Positions 12,420-23,812 of a stretch of 64,000 nucleotides of DNA are shown in pieces. Below the pieces are notes generated by a model. That model had not been told where the DNA came from and searched no databases. It worked only from the letters and a program-made list of their open reading frames with translations. Numbering within the stretch: position 1 is the first letter of the stretch; the number at the start of each line of letters is the position of its first letter. Origin of the DNA: Stomorhina lunata. Its lineage: Eukaryota > Arthropoda > Insecta > Diptera > Rhiniidae. The DNA is taken from NCBI GenBank assembly GCA_933228675.1, contig OW121741.1, positions 36,423,952 to 36,487,951 of the forward strand, given 5' to 3'. Position numbers and translations under genes: made by a program.

Positions 12420-12720
12420 TAAAAATATAGAAAAACTTTCGACAAAAATATTTTTCTGTAGAAAAATTTTCGATAAATAGAATTTTCTAAACAAAAAAAT
12501 TCCACAAACAAATTTTTGACAAAAAAAAATTGTACAGAAAAATTTTTGATGAAAAAAATTTTTGATAAAAAAATTTTCTATATAAAAGTTTTTCTATAGA
12601 AAAATTATTATAACGAAAAATGTTCTATAGAAAAATTATTATAACGAAAAATGTTCTATTGAAAAATTATTATAACGAAAAAATTTGTATAGAAAAATTC
12701 TTATAACGAAAAAATTCAGT
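12420..12720. repeat. Short degenerate CTATAGAAAA satellite island
   Basis: About ten diverged monomers around CTATAGAAAAA with linkers such as ATTATAACGAAAAATGTT. The last four are a cleaner 35-36-bp repeat (12590-12715). It belongs to the same core-palindrome group as the large arrays. Confidence 0.8.
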
Positions 12721-13003
12721 CAGGTTAGAGTTTTAAATATATAGATTTGGATGAACTTGAACTATTATATTTAACGGCAGTATAGCTACACCGTTATTTA
12801 ATTTATAACTATTTCGAAACTTAATTTTGTAATCTTTAATTTGTCGGTTACCATAATTTGAAATTAATTCTACTCTCAATGTCTTTAAAAATTTAAACAA
12901 AAGTCTACTTAAAAATCTCTATAAAAGCCAAATAACACAAATTAAATGAACAAACAATAAAAAAAAATAAAAAAACATTTCAAAAAATTTAAACCATTAA
13001 TTA

Positions 13004-15360
13004 CACTGTGCACGATTTTGATAAATTTTTTACCGAAAAAAGTGGGTAAAGACAAATAACCGTTTTTTTAGGTTAGCTCTAGTTTTCGAGATATAGCTTT
13101 ATAAAATGTAAACATTATCTTTCAGGGACACCAATTATTTTTTTAATCCGAGCAGTCGTTTTGGAAATAAAAATTTTGAAAATAGAAATTTTTGTGATTT
13201 TTCAAAAAAAAAATTTGCTTGCAAACAAAAAAAAATTATTTCCAAAACGACTGCTCGGATTAAAAAGGTAATGAGTGTTCCTGAAAGATAATTTTGTTGT
13301 CGAATTTCGATTTTTTATTTAGTTCAAGAAAATAAACAGTTTTCGAGTTATGCGAATATTTATTGCGCAACCTCCTCCATTTTTTATAACGCCATATCTC
13401 GAAAACTAGAACTAACCTAAAAAAACAGTTGAATTTAGAGTACTCGAATTATATTTACCCACTAGGTCTCCTTTGAGTAAAAAAATCGAAATTCGGCAAC
13501 AAAATAAATTTCTTTTCTTTCAGGAACACTAATTTTTTTAATCCGGGCAGTTGTTTTCGAGATATAGCGTTTTAAAAAAAGTGGAGGAGGTTGAGTAAAA
13601 AAAATCGAAATTCGGCAACAAAATTATCTTTCGGGAACACTAATTATTTTTTAATACGAGCAGTTGTTTTGGAAATTAATTTGAAAATATTTTTGAAAAT
13701 AGAAATTTTTATGATTTTAAAAAAAAAATTTTTTGCAAACAAAAAAAAATTTATTTCCAAAACGACTGCTCGGATTAAAAAAGTAATTAGTGTTCCTGAA
13801 AGATAATTTTGTTGTTGAATTTCGATTTTTTATTTAGTTCAAGAAAATAAACAGTTTTCGAGTTACGCGAATATTTATTGCGCAACCTCCTCCATTTTTT
13901 ATAACGCTCTAACTCGAAAACTAAAGCTAACCTAAAAAAAACGTTGAATTTAGCGTACTCGAATTATATTTACCCACTAGGTCTCCCCTTTGAGTAAAAA
14001 GAATCGAAATTCGGCAACAAAATTATCTTTGAGGAACACTAATTATATTTTTTTTAAATCGAGCAGTCGTTTTGGAAATTAATTTGAAAATATTTTTGAA
14101 AATAGAAATTTTTATGATTTAAAAAAAAATATTTTTTTTGCAATATTTTTATTTCCAAAACGACTGTTCGGATTAAAAAAATAATTAGTGTTCCTGAAAG
14201 ATAATTTTGTTGTTGAATTTCGATTTTTTTATTTAGTTCAAGAAAATAAACAGTTTTCGAGTTACGCGAATATTTATTTCGCAACCTCCTCCATTTTTTA
14301 TAACGCTCTAACTCGAAAACTAGAGCTAATCTAAAAAAACGGTTGAATTTAGAGTACTCGAATTATATTTACCCACTAGGTCTCCCCTTTGAGTAAAAAA
14401 AATCGAAATTCGGCAACAAAATATCTTTCTTTTCTTTAAGGAACACTCATTTTTTTTAATCCGGGCAGTCGTTTTCGAGATATAGCGTTTTAAAAAAAGT
14501 GGAGGAGGTTGAGTAAAAAAAAACCGAAATTCGGCAACAAAATTATCTTTCGAGAACACTAATTATTTTTAATCCGAGCAGTTGTTTTGGAAATGAATTT
14601 GAAAATATTTTTGAAAATAGAAATTTTTATGATTTAAAAAAAATATTTTTTTTTGCTCGGATTAAAAAAGTAATGAGTGTTCCTGAAAGACAATTTTGTT
14701 GTCGAATTTCGATTATTTATTTAGTTCAAGAAAATAAACAGTTTTCGACTTACGCGAATATTTATTGCGCAACCTCCTCCATTTTTTATAACGCTCTAAC
14801 TCGAAAACTAAAGCTAACCTAAAAAAAACGGTTGAGTTTAGCGTACTCGAATTATATTTACCCACTAGGTCTCCCCTTTGAGTAAAAAAAATCGAAATTT
14901 GGCAACAAAATAAATTTCTTTTCTTTCAGGAACACTAATTTTTTTAATCCGGGCAGTCGTTTTCGAGATATAGCGTTTAAAAAAAGTGGAGGAGGTTGAG
15001 TAAAAAAAAACGAAATTCAGCAACAAAATTATCTTTCGGGAACACTAATTATTTTTTTAAATTAAATTTTTTTGCAAACAAAAAAATTTATTTCCAAAAC
15101 GACTGTTCGGATTAAAAAAATAATTAGTGTTCCTGAAAGATAATTTTGTTGTCGAATTTCAGTTTTTTACTTAGTTTAAGAAAATAAATGGTTTTTGAGT
15201 TACGCGAATATTTATTGCGCAACCTCCTCCATTTCTTATATCACACCATAACTCGAAAACTAGAGCTAACCTAAAAAAAACGGTTAGCACCATTGAATTC
15301 AGTCGAATTATCTTCACCCATTAGGTCTCAATTTTATCGTTTTTTTCAACTAGCACAGTG
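13004..15360. mobile_element. 2.36-kb CACTG-ended element with TTA target duplication
   Basis: The left end is CACTGTGCACGATTTTG at 13004. The right end is the inverted CACTGTGC at 15353-15360. Both are flanked by TTA (13001-13003 and 15361-15363), a 3-bp target duplication. Both ends share a longer subterminal block, in opposite orientation, with CCGTTTTTTTAGGTTAGCTC and TAGTTTTCGAG. The interior contains five tandem units marked by GCGCAACCTCCTCC (or GCAACCTCCTCC) at about 13368, 13881, 14281, 14768 and 15228, spaced about 400-515 bp. Units also contain a local inverted pair, TAATCCGAGCAGTCGTTTTG and its complement. No transposase is encoded, so it is non-autonomous. CACTG ends and a 3-bp duplication resemble CACTA-type (CMC) DNA transposons, but I would not assign the superfamily on this alone. 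Fragments recur at 33921-34187 and 50680-50861. Confidence 0.8.
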
Positions 15361-15363
15361 TTA

Positions 15364-16303
15364 TTTTTACTAAATTCAAACTACAACTGACCAATTGTTG
15401 TCATAATCTTCCAAATTCAGACAAAAAGGCAAAAAAGCGGAAAAAACATAAATGAGGAAAAAAAAAAACTTTAAATGATTTCAAAGAAACAAAAAAAAAC
15501 CTAGTATTGTGTCAAGAAACCAACGAACTTGAATGCCGTTTACTCATTCCTCTGCAATAATGAATGAATGGAATAGTTACGAGTCTTAGACACAAAAAAA
15601 TCTTAATCATTGCCAAAATACTTTTTATTATAAACTCAAAAAAAAAACTTTTTCAAAAAAATTCAAACTTTTTTTTAATGGCCCCCTACTATTTACTTAA
15701 TAGGCTAGCGAATAATGCGAGCAGACTAACTCTTTACAATTGGGTTTTTTTGTTGGTAAATATTTGTCGATGCCTTCTCCTCTTAACCCTCGGTTTGTAA
15801 TCAATGTTTCAATTTGGATTTTTTTTTCTTCTTTAGATTCATTCCAATTTCATTATTATTCCGTATAACTAACATTCAACATGCAAGCAATTCAATTCAA
15901 CTCGATTCCATTCAATTCGACTAAAACTGAACTGAACTACTCGTAAGTAAATGAGCTCTCAATGTTCAAATGAAACATATAAAGACGACGAGACTGACAT
16001 CACCGTTTTCTTTAATTTGGTTAGACGCGAAATAGTCTACTTCAGAAATTATTATAGATACATACTTTTAGATACTTAAGTATCTAGTGTCTATAGTTAT
16101 GAGAAGACATATATACATGTAAAGAAATAAGTGAATGAGAATAAGATAAGTTACACTTTCAGAAATTTGTATAATGCCAAAATGTCATATTTTGACTCCC
16201 TCTAACTTAGAAACTTTGTACCGATCTTTGAGTGAAAATTCAAAAATCGTTTCAAATACATTTTTATACAAAATAACCCTTGCGTACCCACATAGGCTCT
16301 AAG
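15364..16303. other. No recognisable gene
   Basis: AT-rich sequence with homopolymer runs and a short imperfect repeat of TTCAATTC near 15880-15930. No feature supported. Confidence 0.45.
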
Positions 16304-16305
16304 TA

Positions 16306-17588
16306 TCGGGTGTTTTTTATTGAGGTATAGAACTTTAAGTTGGCATCACTTTTTTAACTGGCGGCCATTTTGTCAGCTGTCAAGTGATTAATATTTAGTT
16401 TGGTTTGCCATTTCATCATGAACAGGTTGACAAAAGAACAACGCTTGCAAATCGTGCAAATTTATTTCGAAAATAATGGTTCAGTTCGCGAAGTTTACCG
16501 CAAGCTCCGTCCATTTTATGGTCGACATAATCATCCATCAAAGCAATTAATTCGGTTAACCATGGATCGTTTTCGCACTACGTTTACTCTATGTGATAAT
16601 ACGCATCCGCAGCGACGTCGAACAGTGCGCACCGAAGAAACAATTGCCGCTGTAGAGCAAAGTGTTGAAGAGGACCCGAATGAATCGATTCGCCACCGTG
16701 CACAGCAATTGGAGCTTTGTCCATCAACTTTATGGAAGATTTTGCGCAAAGATCTTGGCTTGCGACCTTACAAGATCCAGCTTGTGCAAGAATTAAAGCC
16801 GCGAGACCATGAAATGCGTCGTGATTTTGGTGTATGGGCCGAAAATGAGATTGATCTCGATGCTGATTTTCATCGCAAAATTTTGTTCAGTGATGAGGCT
16901 CATTTTTGGTTGAATGGCTACGTCAACAAGCAAAATTGCCGCATTCGGAGTGAAGAGAATCCACATGAGACCCTTGAGACGCCATTACATCCACAAAAAC
17001 TGACTGTTTGGTGTGCTCTATGGGCTGGTGGAGTCATTGGGCCATACTTCTTCCGAAATACTGCTGGAGAGTCAGTTACCAAAAATGGCGACCGGTATAG
17101 AGCCATGATAACCGACTATTTTGTTCCCCAATTGGATGGCATGAATGTGGACGGCGCTACATGCCACACAGCGCACGTCACAATTGATTTATTGCAGGAA
17201 ACATTCGATGAGCGCATAATTTCGCGGAATGGACCTGTCAATTGGCCACCAAGATCGTGTGATTTGACACCACTGGATTATTCTCTTTGGGGATATATGA
17301 AGTCGCTCGTCTACGCCAACAAACCAGAAACGTTAGGGGACTTGGAAGCCAACATTCGTGGCGTTATTGCCAACATACGGCCCCATATGCTCGAAAAAGT
17401 AGTTGAAAATTGGACCTGTAGAATTGGCTTTATTCGAGCCAGCCGCGGCGGCCACATGCCCGAAATCATATTTAAACATTAATAGCATAAAATTATCCTT
17501 CCAATAAAGCCAAATTGATGGACATTAAAACAATTTTCTTGTGTTTTATTTCAATTCGAAGTTCTATACCTCCAAAAAAAACACCCAT
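16306..17588 (+). mobile_element. DD41D (rosa-like) transposon, copy 1
   Basis: Complete Tc1/mariner-superfamily element, 1283 bp, flanked by TA target duplications (16304-16305 and 17589-17590). Terminal inverted repeats of about 30 bp (16306-16335 and 17559-17588) share GAGGTATAGAACTT and the outer GGGTGTTTTTT. Between them lies one transposase ORF, with an AATAAA polyadenylation signal at 17503. Comparison with the other two copies implies an undamaged length near 1304 bp; this copy lacks 21 bp. Near identity with the copies at 20316 and 35298 indicates recent activity. Confidence 0.95.
16418..17482 (+). CDS. DD41D transposase with 7-residue deletion in the catalytic core
   Basis: Transposase that would cut and rejoin element ends in the nucleus. 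I choose the ATG at 16418 (MNRLTKEQRLQIV) over an in-frame ATG 18 bp upstream because the other copies align from here and this context starts the N-terminal helix-turn-helix. Residues 1-120 form the bipartite DNA-binding region. The first catalytic Asp is in ILFSDEAHFW, and the third in CDLTPLDYSLWG. Measured in the other copies, the second (QQDGATCH) and third (LDY) Asp are separated by 41 residues, which defines the DD41D group. The frame is open for 354 residues against an inferred 361. A 21-bp in-frame deletion has removed the residues ELWFQQD just before GATCH, so the beta strand carrying the second catalytic Asp is lost. Only the Asp of the preceding NVD remains at the join. The protein is probably DNA-binding but catalytically dead. 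Confidence 0.9.
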   Translation: MNRLTKEQRLQIVQIYFENNGSVREVYRKLRPFYGRHNHPSKQLIRLTMDRFRTTFTLCDNTHPQRRRTVRTEETIAAVEQSVEEDPNESIRHRAQQLELCPSTLWKILRKDLGLRPYKIQLVQELKPRDHEMRRDFGVWAENEIDLDADFHRKILFSDEAHFWLNGYVNKQNCRIRSEENPHETLETPLHPQKLTVWCALWAGGVIGPYFFRNTAGESVTKNGDRYRAMITDYFVPQLDGMNVDGATCHTAHVTIDLLQETFDERIISRNGPVNWPPRSCDLTPLDYSLWGYMKSLVYANKPETLGDLEANIRGVIANIRPHMLEKVVENWTCRIGFIRASRGGHMPEIIFKH

Positions 17589-17590
17589 TA

Positions 17591-17869
17591 GTTCCCATAT
17601 CAAAATTTTTTCGTTCTTATTTTTTTTTTTTAGTCGAAGAATGTTCCATAAGTATTTTTGACAAAATCGGATCATTATTTCGGGTTTTCGATTAGCTTAA
17701 CATTAGTTTTAAATTGTTTGGAATATTCCAAATTTTACAATTGTCGAGTAATGATTGTCGAGTAAATTTTTAACGTTTTTGATTTTTTATGAATTTAAAA
17801 AAAAAAAAAAATTTTAAAAGGTTTATCAAAAATTTTTGGGATATCAAACATTTAATTAAAAATTTTTAA
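17591..17869. other. No recognisable feature
   Basis: AT-rich spacer between DD41D copy 1 and the palindromic element. Nothing supported. Confidence 0.45.
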
Positions 17870-18160
17870 TGTAGTCTATTGCACTAAGATCCTAATTTAT
17901 TACAATTATTTGTTAGTGTAATAAATAATTTTTTGATAAAACCAAAAAAATGTTGATGGAGAAACCTTTCCTCGACACGTTTCGATGGTTGGTTAGACCA
18001 TAACAATAATAATAATCCTCTTGATGAGATGGCCTAAACAACCATCGAAACCCGTCGAGGAAAAAGATTCCCCACCAACATTTTTTGGTTTTATCAAAAA
18101 ACTATTTATTACAATAATAAATAATTGTAATAAAATGGGCTCTTAGTGCAATACACTACA
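17870..18160. mobile_element. Palindromic (foldback) MITE-like element
   Basis: The left end TGTAGTCTATTGCACTAAGA and the right end (reverse complement TGTAGTGTATTGCACTAAGA) are near-perfect inverted repeats. Both arms continue inwards through TTTATTACAATTATT, CCAAAAAA and a GTTTCGATGGTTG block, leaving only a short centre near 18005-18025. The whole 291 bp could fold into one hairpin. Single arms of the same family occur at 22500-22790, 23815-23995 and 25935-26260, where they flank satellite DNA. Confidence 0.8.
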
Positions 18161-18485
18161 GTAAAACTTTTTAATAAAAATTTTTTTAGATTTTGAGCAA
18201 AAAAAATCGAAAAATTTCTGACATTGCAATATAAATAACTTTAAAATCATTGATCACACGAAAATCTTGTGTTAGCACGTCTTAAAGGCAATTTTGTTCT
18301 TAATCCATTAATTTGCCTTTCAATAAAATTGGATAAGCCGTTTTCAGAATATGATAAAATAGCTCGGACAACCTCTTCAAAAATCTAAAATTTTGGAAAA
18401 AAAAATGTTTTCATATTGAAATTTATGAAAAAATTATAGAATTTTGGGTGTTTTTGTACTTAGGGGACCATATATAATTCCCCGA
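18161..18485. other. No recognisable feature
   Basis: AT-rich sequence without repeat or coding features that I can support. Confidence 0.4.
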
Positions 18486-18489
18486 CAAC

Positions 18490-18780
18490 ATTCCAATTGG
18501 AACAAGGGGTACTTCTCTCAGACAATGAGCTGCATCCGATTCTATTTTTTAGACTCATTGAAAGGGACCTACGTTTTAACGGCGGCTCCGAACGGCAAAT
18601 GCATTAGTTAGAGAAGTTTTACATAGCCTAATACTCAATAACCAGTGGCTAACTGAGTTATGAGGTGAACTGCCGCTTTTTGAAAATTTATTTTTTCCAT
18701 TGAGTCTGGCCAGGGATCGAACTTGGGCCTCTGGTATGCACGGCGGTTCACATAAGACATCAAAAAAAAAATAAACAAAC
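18490..18780 (-). repeat. Possible dispersed repeat with B-box-like motif
   Basis: A less AT-rich block. On the minus strand it contains CCAAGTTCGATCCCTGGCCA, which resembles the RNA polymerase III B box of tRNA-derived SINEs. I see no convincing A box at the right distance. The block feels repeat-derived from its composition, but I have no second copy in this window. Confidence 0.3.
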
Positions 18781-18784
18781 ATTT

Positions 18785-18900
18785 TAACCTGAATGTAATT
18801 TTTTCTGTTGACAATTGAGTATCATATTGTCGGACTTGACCAAGTATAATACTTTCCTACTGTTGTTTCTTTATTTTCAACTTTGTTGCTATTTTTCATA
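18785..18900 (+). repeat. 3' end of a hairpin-ended dispersed element
   Basis: TGTAATTTTTTCTGTTGACA ... ATTGTCGGACTTGACCAAGT, then ATAATACTTTCCTACTGTTG, and a following TTTATTTTCAACTTTGTTGC. This closely matches 27920-28050, where the same tail closes an element carrying a satellite. The hairpin stem is decayed here. The 5' part of the element is absent. Confidence 0.65.
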
Positions 18901-19640
18901 ATTTTTATATTTTCATGCTTAGCCCATGGGTACGCAAGGGTTAATTTGTTTAAAATGTAACTAAAGGCACCTTAGGACGATTTTTTGAATTATCATGGAA
19001 ATATAACAATAAAACCGTGTAGTTTCGAGTTCCTTTTGGAAAAAAAATACTTCAAAATTTGTATATTTGACCCTGGTAATAAAAGGGTTAATGACATCCG
19101 ATTTCAACCAAAATTCTAATATATATTTCTACCCATTTAGGCAATAAAAATAATTTTAGTTTTTCTTATAAAAACTAATATATAACAATTCACGTGAATT
19201 TTTTAGTACTTTAGTGAGAAATTGGGTTTTGTCGAAATCCTTCGATTTTAAGTCGCAGACTAAGCCGTTAGAGATATCCATCTTATATACTCTCTGCTAT
19301 ACCGAACGCTACTGCTTTGTTTGATTTTGATATTGTATCTTGTCAGAAATGCGTCAAAAGGTCATAGCTAAATCGACACCAAGTGTTTAGAAGGTAATGC
19401 CCTGCACTGGGGCTCACACGAAATCTGCACCCAACGCAACTGATACGTTAAAAGCGACCATTCGCCGAAAAAGTCCAGAGGTGAAACTACAATATTTCAT
19501 TAAGTATAAAGTCTTGACCAGTTAAGGAACATACTCAGGGGAAGATCCCTGAAGAAGATCCCTTATGCAATGCATATTATTAAGACTAGGAAAATAAGTT
19601 ATAGGAGGGGAATAGTTTATAGACTGATTTGGAGTTTCCT
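18901..19640. other. No recognisable gene
   Basis: Mixed-composition sequence with no coding similarity noted on either strand. Confidence 0.4.
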
Positions 19641-19644
19641 ATGT

Positions 19645-20130
19645 TGTAATTGGTAGGGAAGCGAATAACAAATACGTGCGGCCAAAGAACGCCTGTAGTC
19701 TATGTAGTCTATTTACAGGTCAATCGACTAAAAAGAAATGAGCTTTAAAAAAGTAGACGTGTATCTCGAGTTTCGGGAACGAATTCCCTGATTTGGTTGG
19801 AGCCTATCCCAAAGTAACAACGTTAGAATAATGTGTCACAGCCAACATTGCGGCACCGGATCAATAGTCACTGATGAAGGCGAAGGTGCTAAGTGGTAGG
19901 AAAGACTTTTGCGAAAAGCGAATTACAAGAACGCATGTAATCTATGTAGTCTATTTACAGGTCAATCGACTACGAAGATATAAGCTTAAAAAAATAGTCG
20001 TGTATTTCGAGTTTCGGGAACGAGTTCCCCGATTTGGTTGGAGCCTATCCCAAAGTAACAACGATAGAATAATGTAACACAACCTACATTGCGACGACGC
20101 TCTATAGTCACCGATGAAGGCGAAAGTGCT
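19645..20130. repeat. 242-bp tandem duplication, two copies
   Basis: The motif TATTTACAGGTCAATCGACT occurs at about 19710 and again 242 bp later. Downstream motifs (TTCGGGAACGA, TTGGTTGGAGCCTATCCCAA, GTCAC(T/C)GATGAAGGCGAA) repeat at the same spacing. The copies differ by scattered changes. Source unknown; no protein similarity recognised. Confidence 0.8.
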
Positions 20131-20313
20131 AATCAATGAAGCTCCTCAATAGACTTTGATCACCGGCCTATGAATAAGAGTTGTTTTCCATTTTCAGTCG
20201 TGTAAATAGTAAGGAGATCAGATGAAGTGAAGTAACACTTACAGCGTTTTAAAAACCTAATCACTTGAATGATTCATTCGACACTTAAACAATTTGGTTA
20301 GTCCACATTGAAC
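20131..20313. other. No recognisable feature
   Basis: Short spacer before DD41D copy 2. Confidence 0.4.
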
Positions 20314-20315
20314 TA

Positions 20316-21610
20316 ATGGGTGTTTTTTTTAGAGGTATAGAACTTCGAATTGAAATAAAACACAAGAAAATCGTTTTAATGTCCATCAATTTGGCTTTAT
20401 TGGAAGGATAATTTTACGCCATTAATGTTTAAATATGATTTCGGGCATGTGGCTGCCGCGGCTGGCTCGAATAAAGCCAATTCTACAGGTCCAATTTTCA
20501 ACTACTTTTTCGAGCATATGGGGCTGTATGTTGGCAATAACACCACGAATGTTGGCTTCCAAGTCCCCTAACGTTTCTGGTTTGTTGGCGTAGACGAGCG
20601 ACTTCACACATCCCCAAAGAAAATAATCCAGTGGTGTCAAATCGCACGATCTTGGTGGCCAATTGACAGGTCCATTCCGCGAAATTATGCGCTCATCGAA
20701 TGTTTCCTTCAATAAATCAATTGTGACGTGCGCTGTGTGGCATGTAGCGTCGTCTTGTTGGAACCACAACTCATCCACATTCATGCCATCCAATTGGGGA
20801 ACAAAATAGTCGGTTATCATGGCTCTATACCGGTCTCCACTTATGGTAACTGACTCTCCAGCATTATTTCGGAAGAAGTATGGCCCAATGACTCCACCAG
20901 CCCATAGAGCACACCAAACAGTCAGTTTTTGTGGATGTAATGGCGTCTCAAGGGTCTCATGTGGATTCTCTTCACTCCAAATGCGGCAATTTTGCTTGTT
21001 GACGTAGCCATTCAACCAAAAATGAGCCTCATCACTGAACAAAATTTTGCGATGAAAATCAGCATCGAGATCAATCAATCATACACCAAAATCACGACGC
21101 ATTGCATGGTCTCGCGGCTTTAATTCTTGCACAAGCTGGATCTTGTAAGGTCGCAAGCCAAGATCTTTGCGCAAAATCTTCCATAAAGTCGATGGACAAA
21201 GCTCCAATTGCTGTGCACGGTGGCGAATCGATTCATTCGGGTCCTCTTCAACACTTTGCTCTACAGCGGCAATTGTTTCTTCGGTGCGCACTGTTCGACG
21301 TCGCTGCGGATGCGTATTATCACATAGAGTAAACGTAGTGCGAAAACGATCCATGATTAACCGAATTTATTGCTCTGATGGACGATTATGTCGACCATAA
21401 AATGGACGGAGCTTGCGGTAAACTTCGCGAACTGAACCATTATTTTCGCAATAAATTTGCACGATTTGCAAGCGTTGTTCTTTTGTCAACCTGTTTATCA
21501 TGAAATGGCAAGCCAAACTAAATATTAATCACTTGACAGCTGACAAAATGGCCGCCAGTTAAAAAAGTGATGCCAACTTAAAGTTCTATACCTCAATAAA
21601 AAACACCCGA
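20316..21610 (-). mobile_element. DD41D (rosa-like) transposon, copy 2
   Basis: Complete element on the minus strand, 1295 bp, with TA on both sides (20314-20315 and 21611-21612). Its ends match copy 1: the transposase 5' end starts TCGGGTGTTTTTTATTGAGG (reading inwards from 21610) and the 3' end ATGGGTGTTTTTTTTAGAGG (from 20316). It is 9 bp shorter than the inferred full length. Confidence 0.95.
20422..21501 (-). pseudogene. DD41D transposase, inactivated by two nonsense codons
   Basis: The start codon used by copy 1 is changed to ATA here, but an ATG one codon upstream (at 21501) keeps the frame: MINRLTKEQ. The first stop is a TAA replacing a Leu codon, in the segment between the two DNA-binding subdomains (about 21370). 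The frame resumes at MDRFRTTFTL. The second stop is a TGA made by a small deletion with a templated GATT filler where the other copies read VWAENEID (near 21078). The C-terminal half (20422-21078) is intact and shows all three catalytic Asp regions: FSDEAHFW, LWFQQDDATCH and CDLTPLDYFLWG. It therefore preserves the 41-residue D-D spacing that copy 1 has lost. A Gly to Asp change follows the second catalytic Asp. Confidence 0.93.
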
Positions 21611-21612
21611 TA

Positions 21613-21907
21613 TTAGGCCCAGAACATCAAGAGCATCTGATTTCTTAATATTTCCACAACCTAATACCCCAGATGGAGTAACATGATAAACCGTACAACC
21701 CGATTCCGAAATTATTTCAAAACCGCGGTTTAATGATTCATTAATTTTAGCGCCTACCTCTAAAAGGCTTGGGCTTGGTCTATGATTAAATGAATACAAA
21801 TGGCAAATGTTAATATCATTTGCAAAAGAGTAGATAGCATTGGATGTTTGAAATAGAGGGCAGTTTAGAAAGATAAAACGTAGACTAAAAGAAAGAACGG
21901 AGGAAAG
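21613..21907. other. No recognisable gene
   Basis: Unique-looking sequence; a short minus-strand frame starts inside the adjacent transposon end and is not supported. Confidence 0.4.
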
Positions 21908-22003
21908 TAACTAATGGAGACGATTAAGCAATGACAGAAAGCTAAGGCACACACACGTGCTCATGAAATGTATGTTTGTTTGTGCGTTTATGTGTTTTTT
22001 GTT
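21908..22003 (+). repeat. Dispersed repeat, copy B
   Basis: Second copy of the roughly 100-bp repeat at 7489-7590, sharing AACTAATGGAGACG, ACACACGTGCTCATG and TGTTTGTTTGTGCGTTTATG. Confidence 0.7.
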
Positions 22004-22369
22004 GTTCTTTATCTACTTTAATTTTAAATTTAAGTTTTAGAACAGGTTCTGAAATTTAAATTAACATTTTTAAATACAGAAAAAAGTACGCTTTTCGAAA
22101 ATTTTATCTTTTTTTAGAAAAAAAACGGGCCATTAATGGCCGGACCCTGTCAGTTTTTTGCTCAGACCTTACAAAAAGTACAGTTAATATAATTTCATTA
22201 AAAAAGATTTTCAAATCCATAATCAAAATTTTTTATAGACCCCAAAAAAATTGAAGTTTTCTCCAAAAATTTTCAATCACTGCACCGTTGTAGGGTGCAT
22301 TATTTAAAATATAAGTAACACGCATCCCTATCTTTTAGAAAATGTAAAAAAATAAGTCATTTGAAATAA
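22004..22369. other. No recognisable feature
   Basis: AT-rich sequence leading into the satellite; nothing supported. Confidence 0.4.
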
Positions 22370-22490
22370 TTTTTCAAAAAAAAAAAGTTTTCTATAGAAA
22401 ATTTATTTCTATAACAAAAAATTTTTATCGAAAATTTTTTTCATAGAAAAAATTTTTTATCGAAAATTTTTCTATGGAAAAAAGTGTGGG
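22370..22490. repeat. Short island of TTTTTCTATAGAAAA satellite
   Basis: Three to four diverged monomers of the palindromic-core satellite, separated from the main array by a foldback-element arm. Confidence 0.75.
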
Positions 22491-22499
22491 AAATAAAGA

Positions 22500-22790
22500 A
22501 AAAAACAAACTGAAAAATGTTTGTGTGTTTCTGTTCAGATGATAATCTTTGCTTTATATTGATAATGTCCCGCAAAAAAGATATATGTGGTTTTTGTTCT
22601 GTCTAGCATTAGGGATAATCCTCCTGATGAGATGGCCTAACCAACCAACGAAATGCGTCGTGGAAAGGTTTCGCCACCACCATTTTTTGGTCTTATCAAA
22701 AAACTATTTATAACAATAATAAATAATTGTTATAAATTGGGATCTTAGTGCAATACACTACAATAAAACTTTTAAATTAAATGTTTGAAG
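22500..22790 (-). repeat. Foldback-element arm (type A')
   Basis: Shares CTGAAAAATGTTTGTGTGTT, CCTGATGAGATGGCCTAACC, CCAACGAAATGCGTCGTGG, then CTTAGTGCAATACACTACA with the right half of 17870-18160 and, in its first part, with 25935-26260. It ends at the satellite that follows. Confidence 0.75.
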
Positions 22791-23812
22791 TCCCAAAATT
22801 TTTGATAAACATTTTTAAAAATTTTTTGTCGAAAGTTATTCTTTTGAAAAACATTTTAATCGAAAATTCTTCTATAGAAAACAATTATTATTGAAAGTTG
22901 TTCTATAGAAAACAATTCTTATTGAAAGTTGTTCTATAGAAAAAAAAAAATTTATCGAAAATTTTTCTACAGAAAATTTTTTTTATTGAAAATTTTTTTA
23001 CAGAAAAACAATTTTGTCAAAAATTTCTCAATAGAAAATTTTTATCGAAAATTTTTCTATAGAAAAATTTTTTATCGAAAATATTTCTTTAGAAAAATTT
23101 TTTAAAAATTTCGATAAAAATTTTTCTACAGAAACACTTTTTATTGAAAATTTTTCTATAAAAAAATAATTTTTATTGTAAATTTTGTTATTTTTTGAGA
23201 AAAAAAATTATCATCGAAAAAAATGTTCATCGAAATTTTTTCTAAGGAAAAATTTGTCTATACAAAATGTTTTTCACGAAAATTTTACTATAGAAAAACA
23301 TTTTTATCGAAAATTTTTATATCTACAATTTTTCTATAGCAACATTTTTTTTATCGACAATTTTTTTATAGAAAAATTTCTTTATCGAAAAATTTTTTAT
23401 CGAAACTTCTTCTATAGAAAAAAATTTTTCATCGAAAATTCTTTTATAGAAAAAAATTTTTATCGAAAATTTTTCTAAAGAAAAATTTTTTTATTGAAAA
23501 TTTTTCTCTAGATGAATTTTTTATCAAAAATTTTTCTATAGAAAATCTGTTTATCAAAAATTTTTCTATAGAAAATCTGTTTATCGAAAACTTTTCTATA
23601 GAACAATTTTTTTATTGAAAATTTTTCTATAGAACAACTTTTTTATTGAAAATTTTTCTATAGAACAACTTTTTTATTGAAAATTTTTCTATAGAACAAT
23701 TTTTTTATTGAAAATTTTTCTATAGAAAAATTTTTTTATTGAAAATTTTTCTATAGAAAAATTTTTTTATTGAAAATTTTTCTATAGAAAAATTTTTTTT
23801 CCAAAAAGAAGT
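22790..23812. repeat. 31-bp satellite array, degenerate part
   Basis: Tandem monomers of the type AATTTTTCTATAGAAAAATT plus a TTTTATCGAA or TTTTATTGAA linker, period about 30-31 bp. Monomers become more uniform towards 23600-23800. The hairpin core is intact in most monomers. Confidence 0.95.

Noticed and set aside
13004..15360. Transib or RSS-like ends because of CACAGTG at the right edge
   Set aside because: Read inwards, both ends are CACTGTG and not CACAGTG, and the target duplication is 3 bp, unlike the 5 bp of Transib.
16531..17106. Minus-strand frames inside the DD41D element, repeated in all three copies
   Set aside because: They are antisense shadows of the transposase and are not conserved independently.
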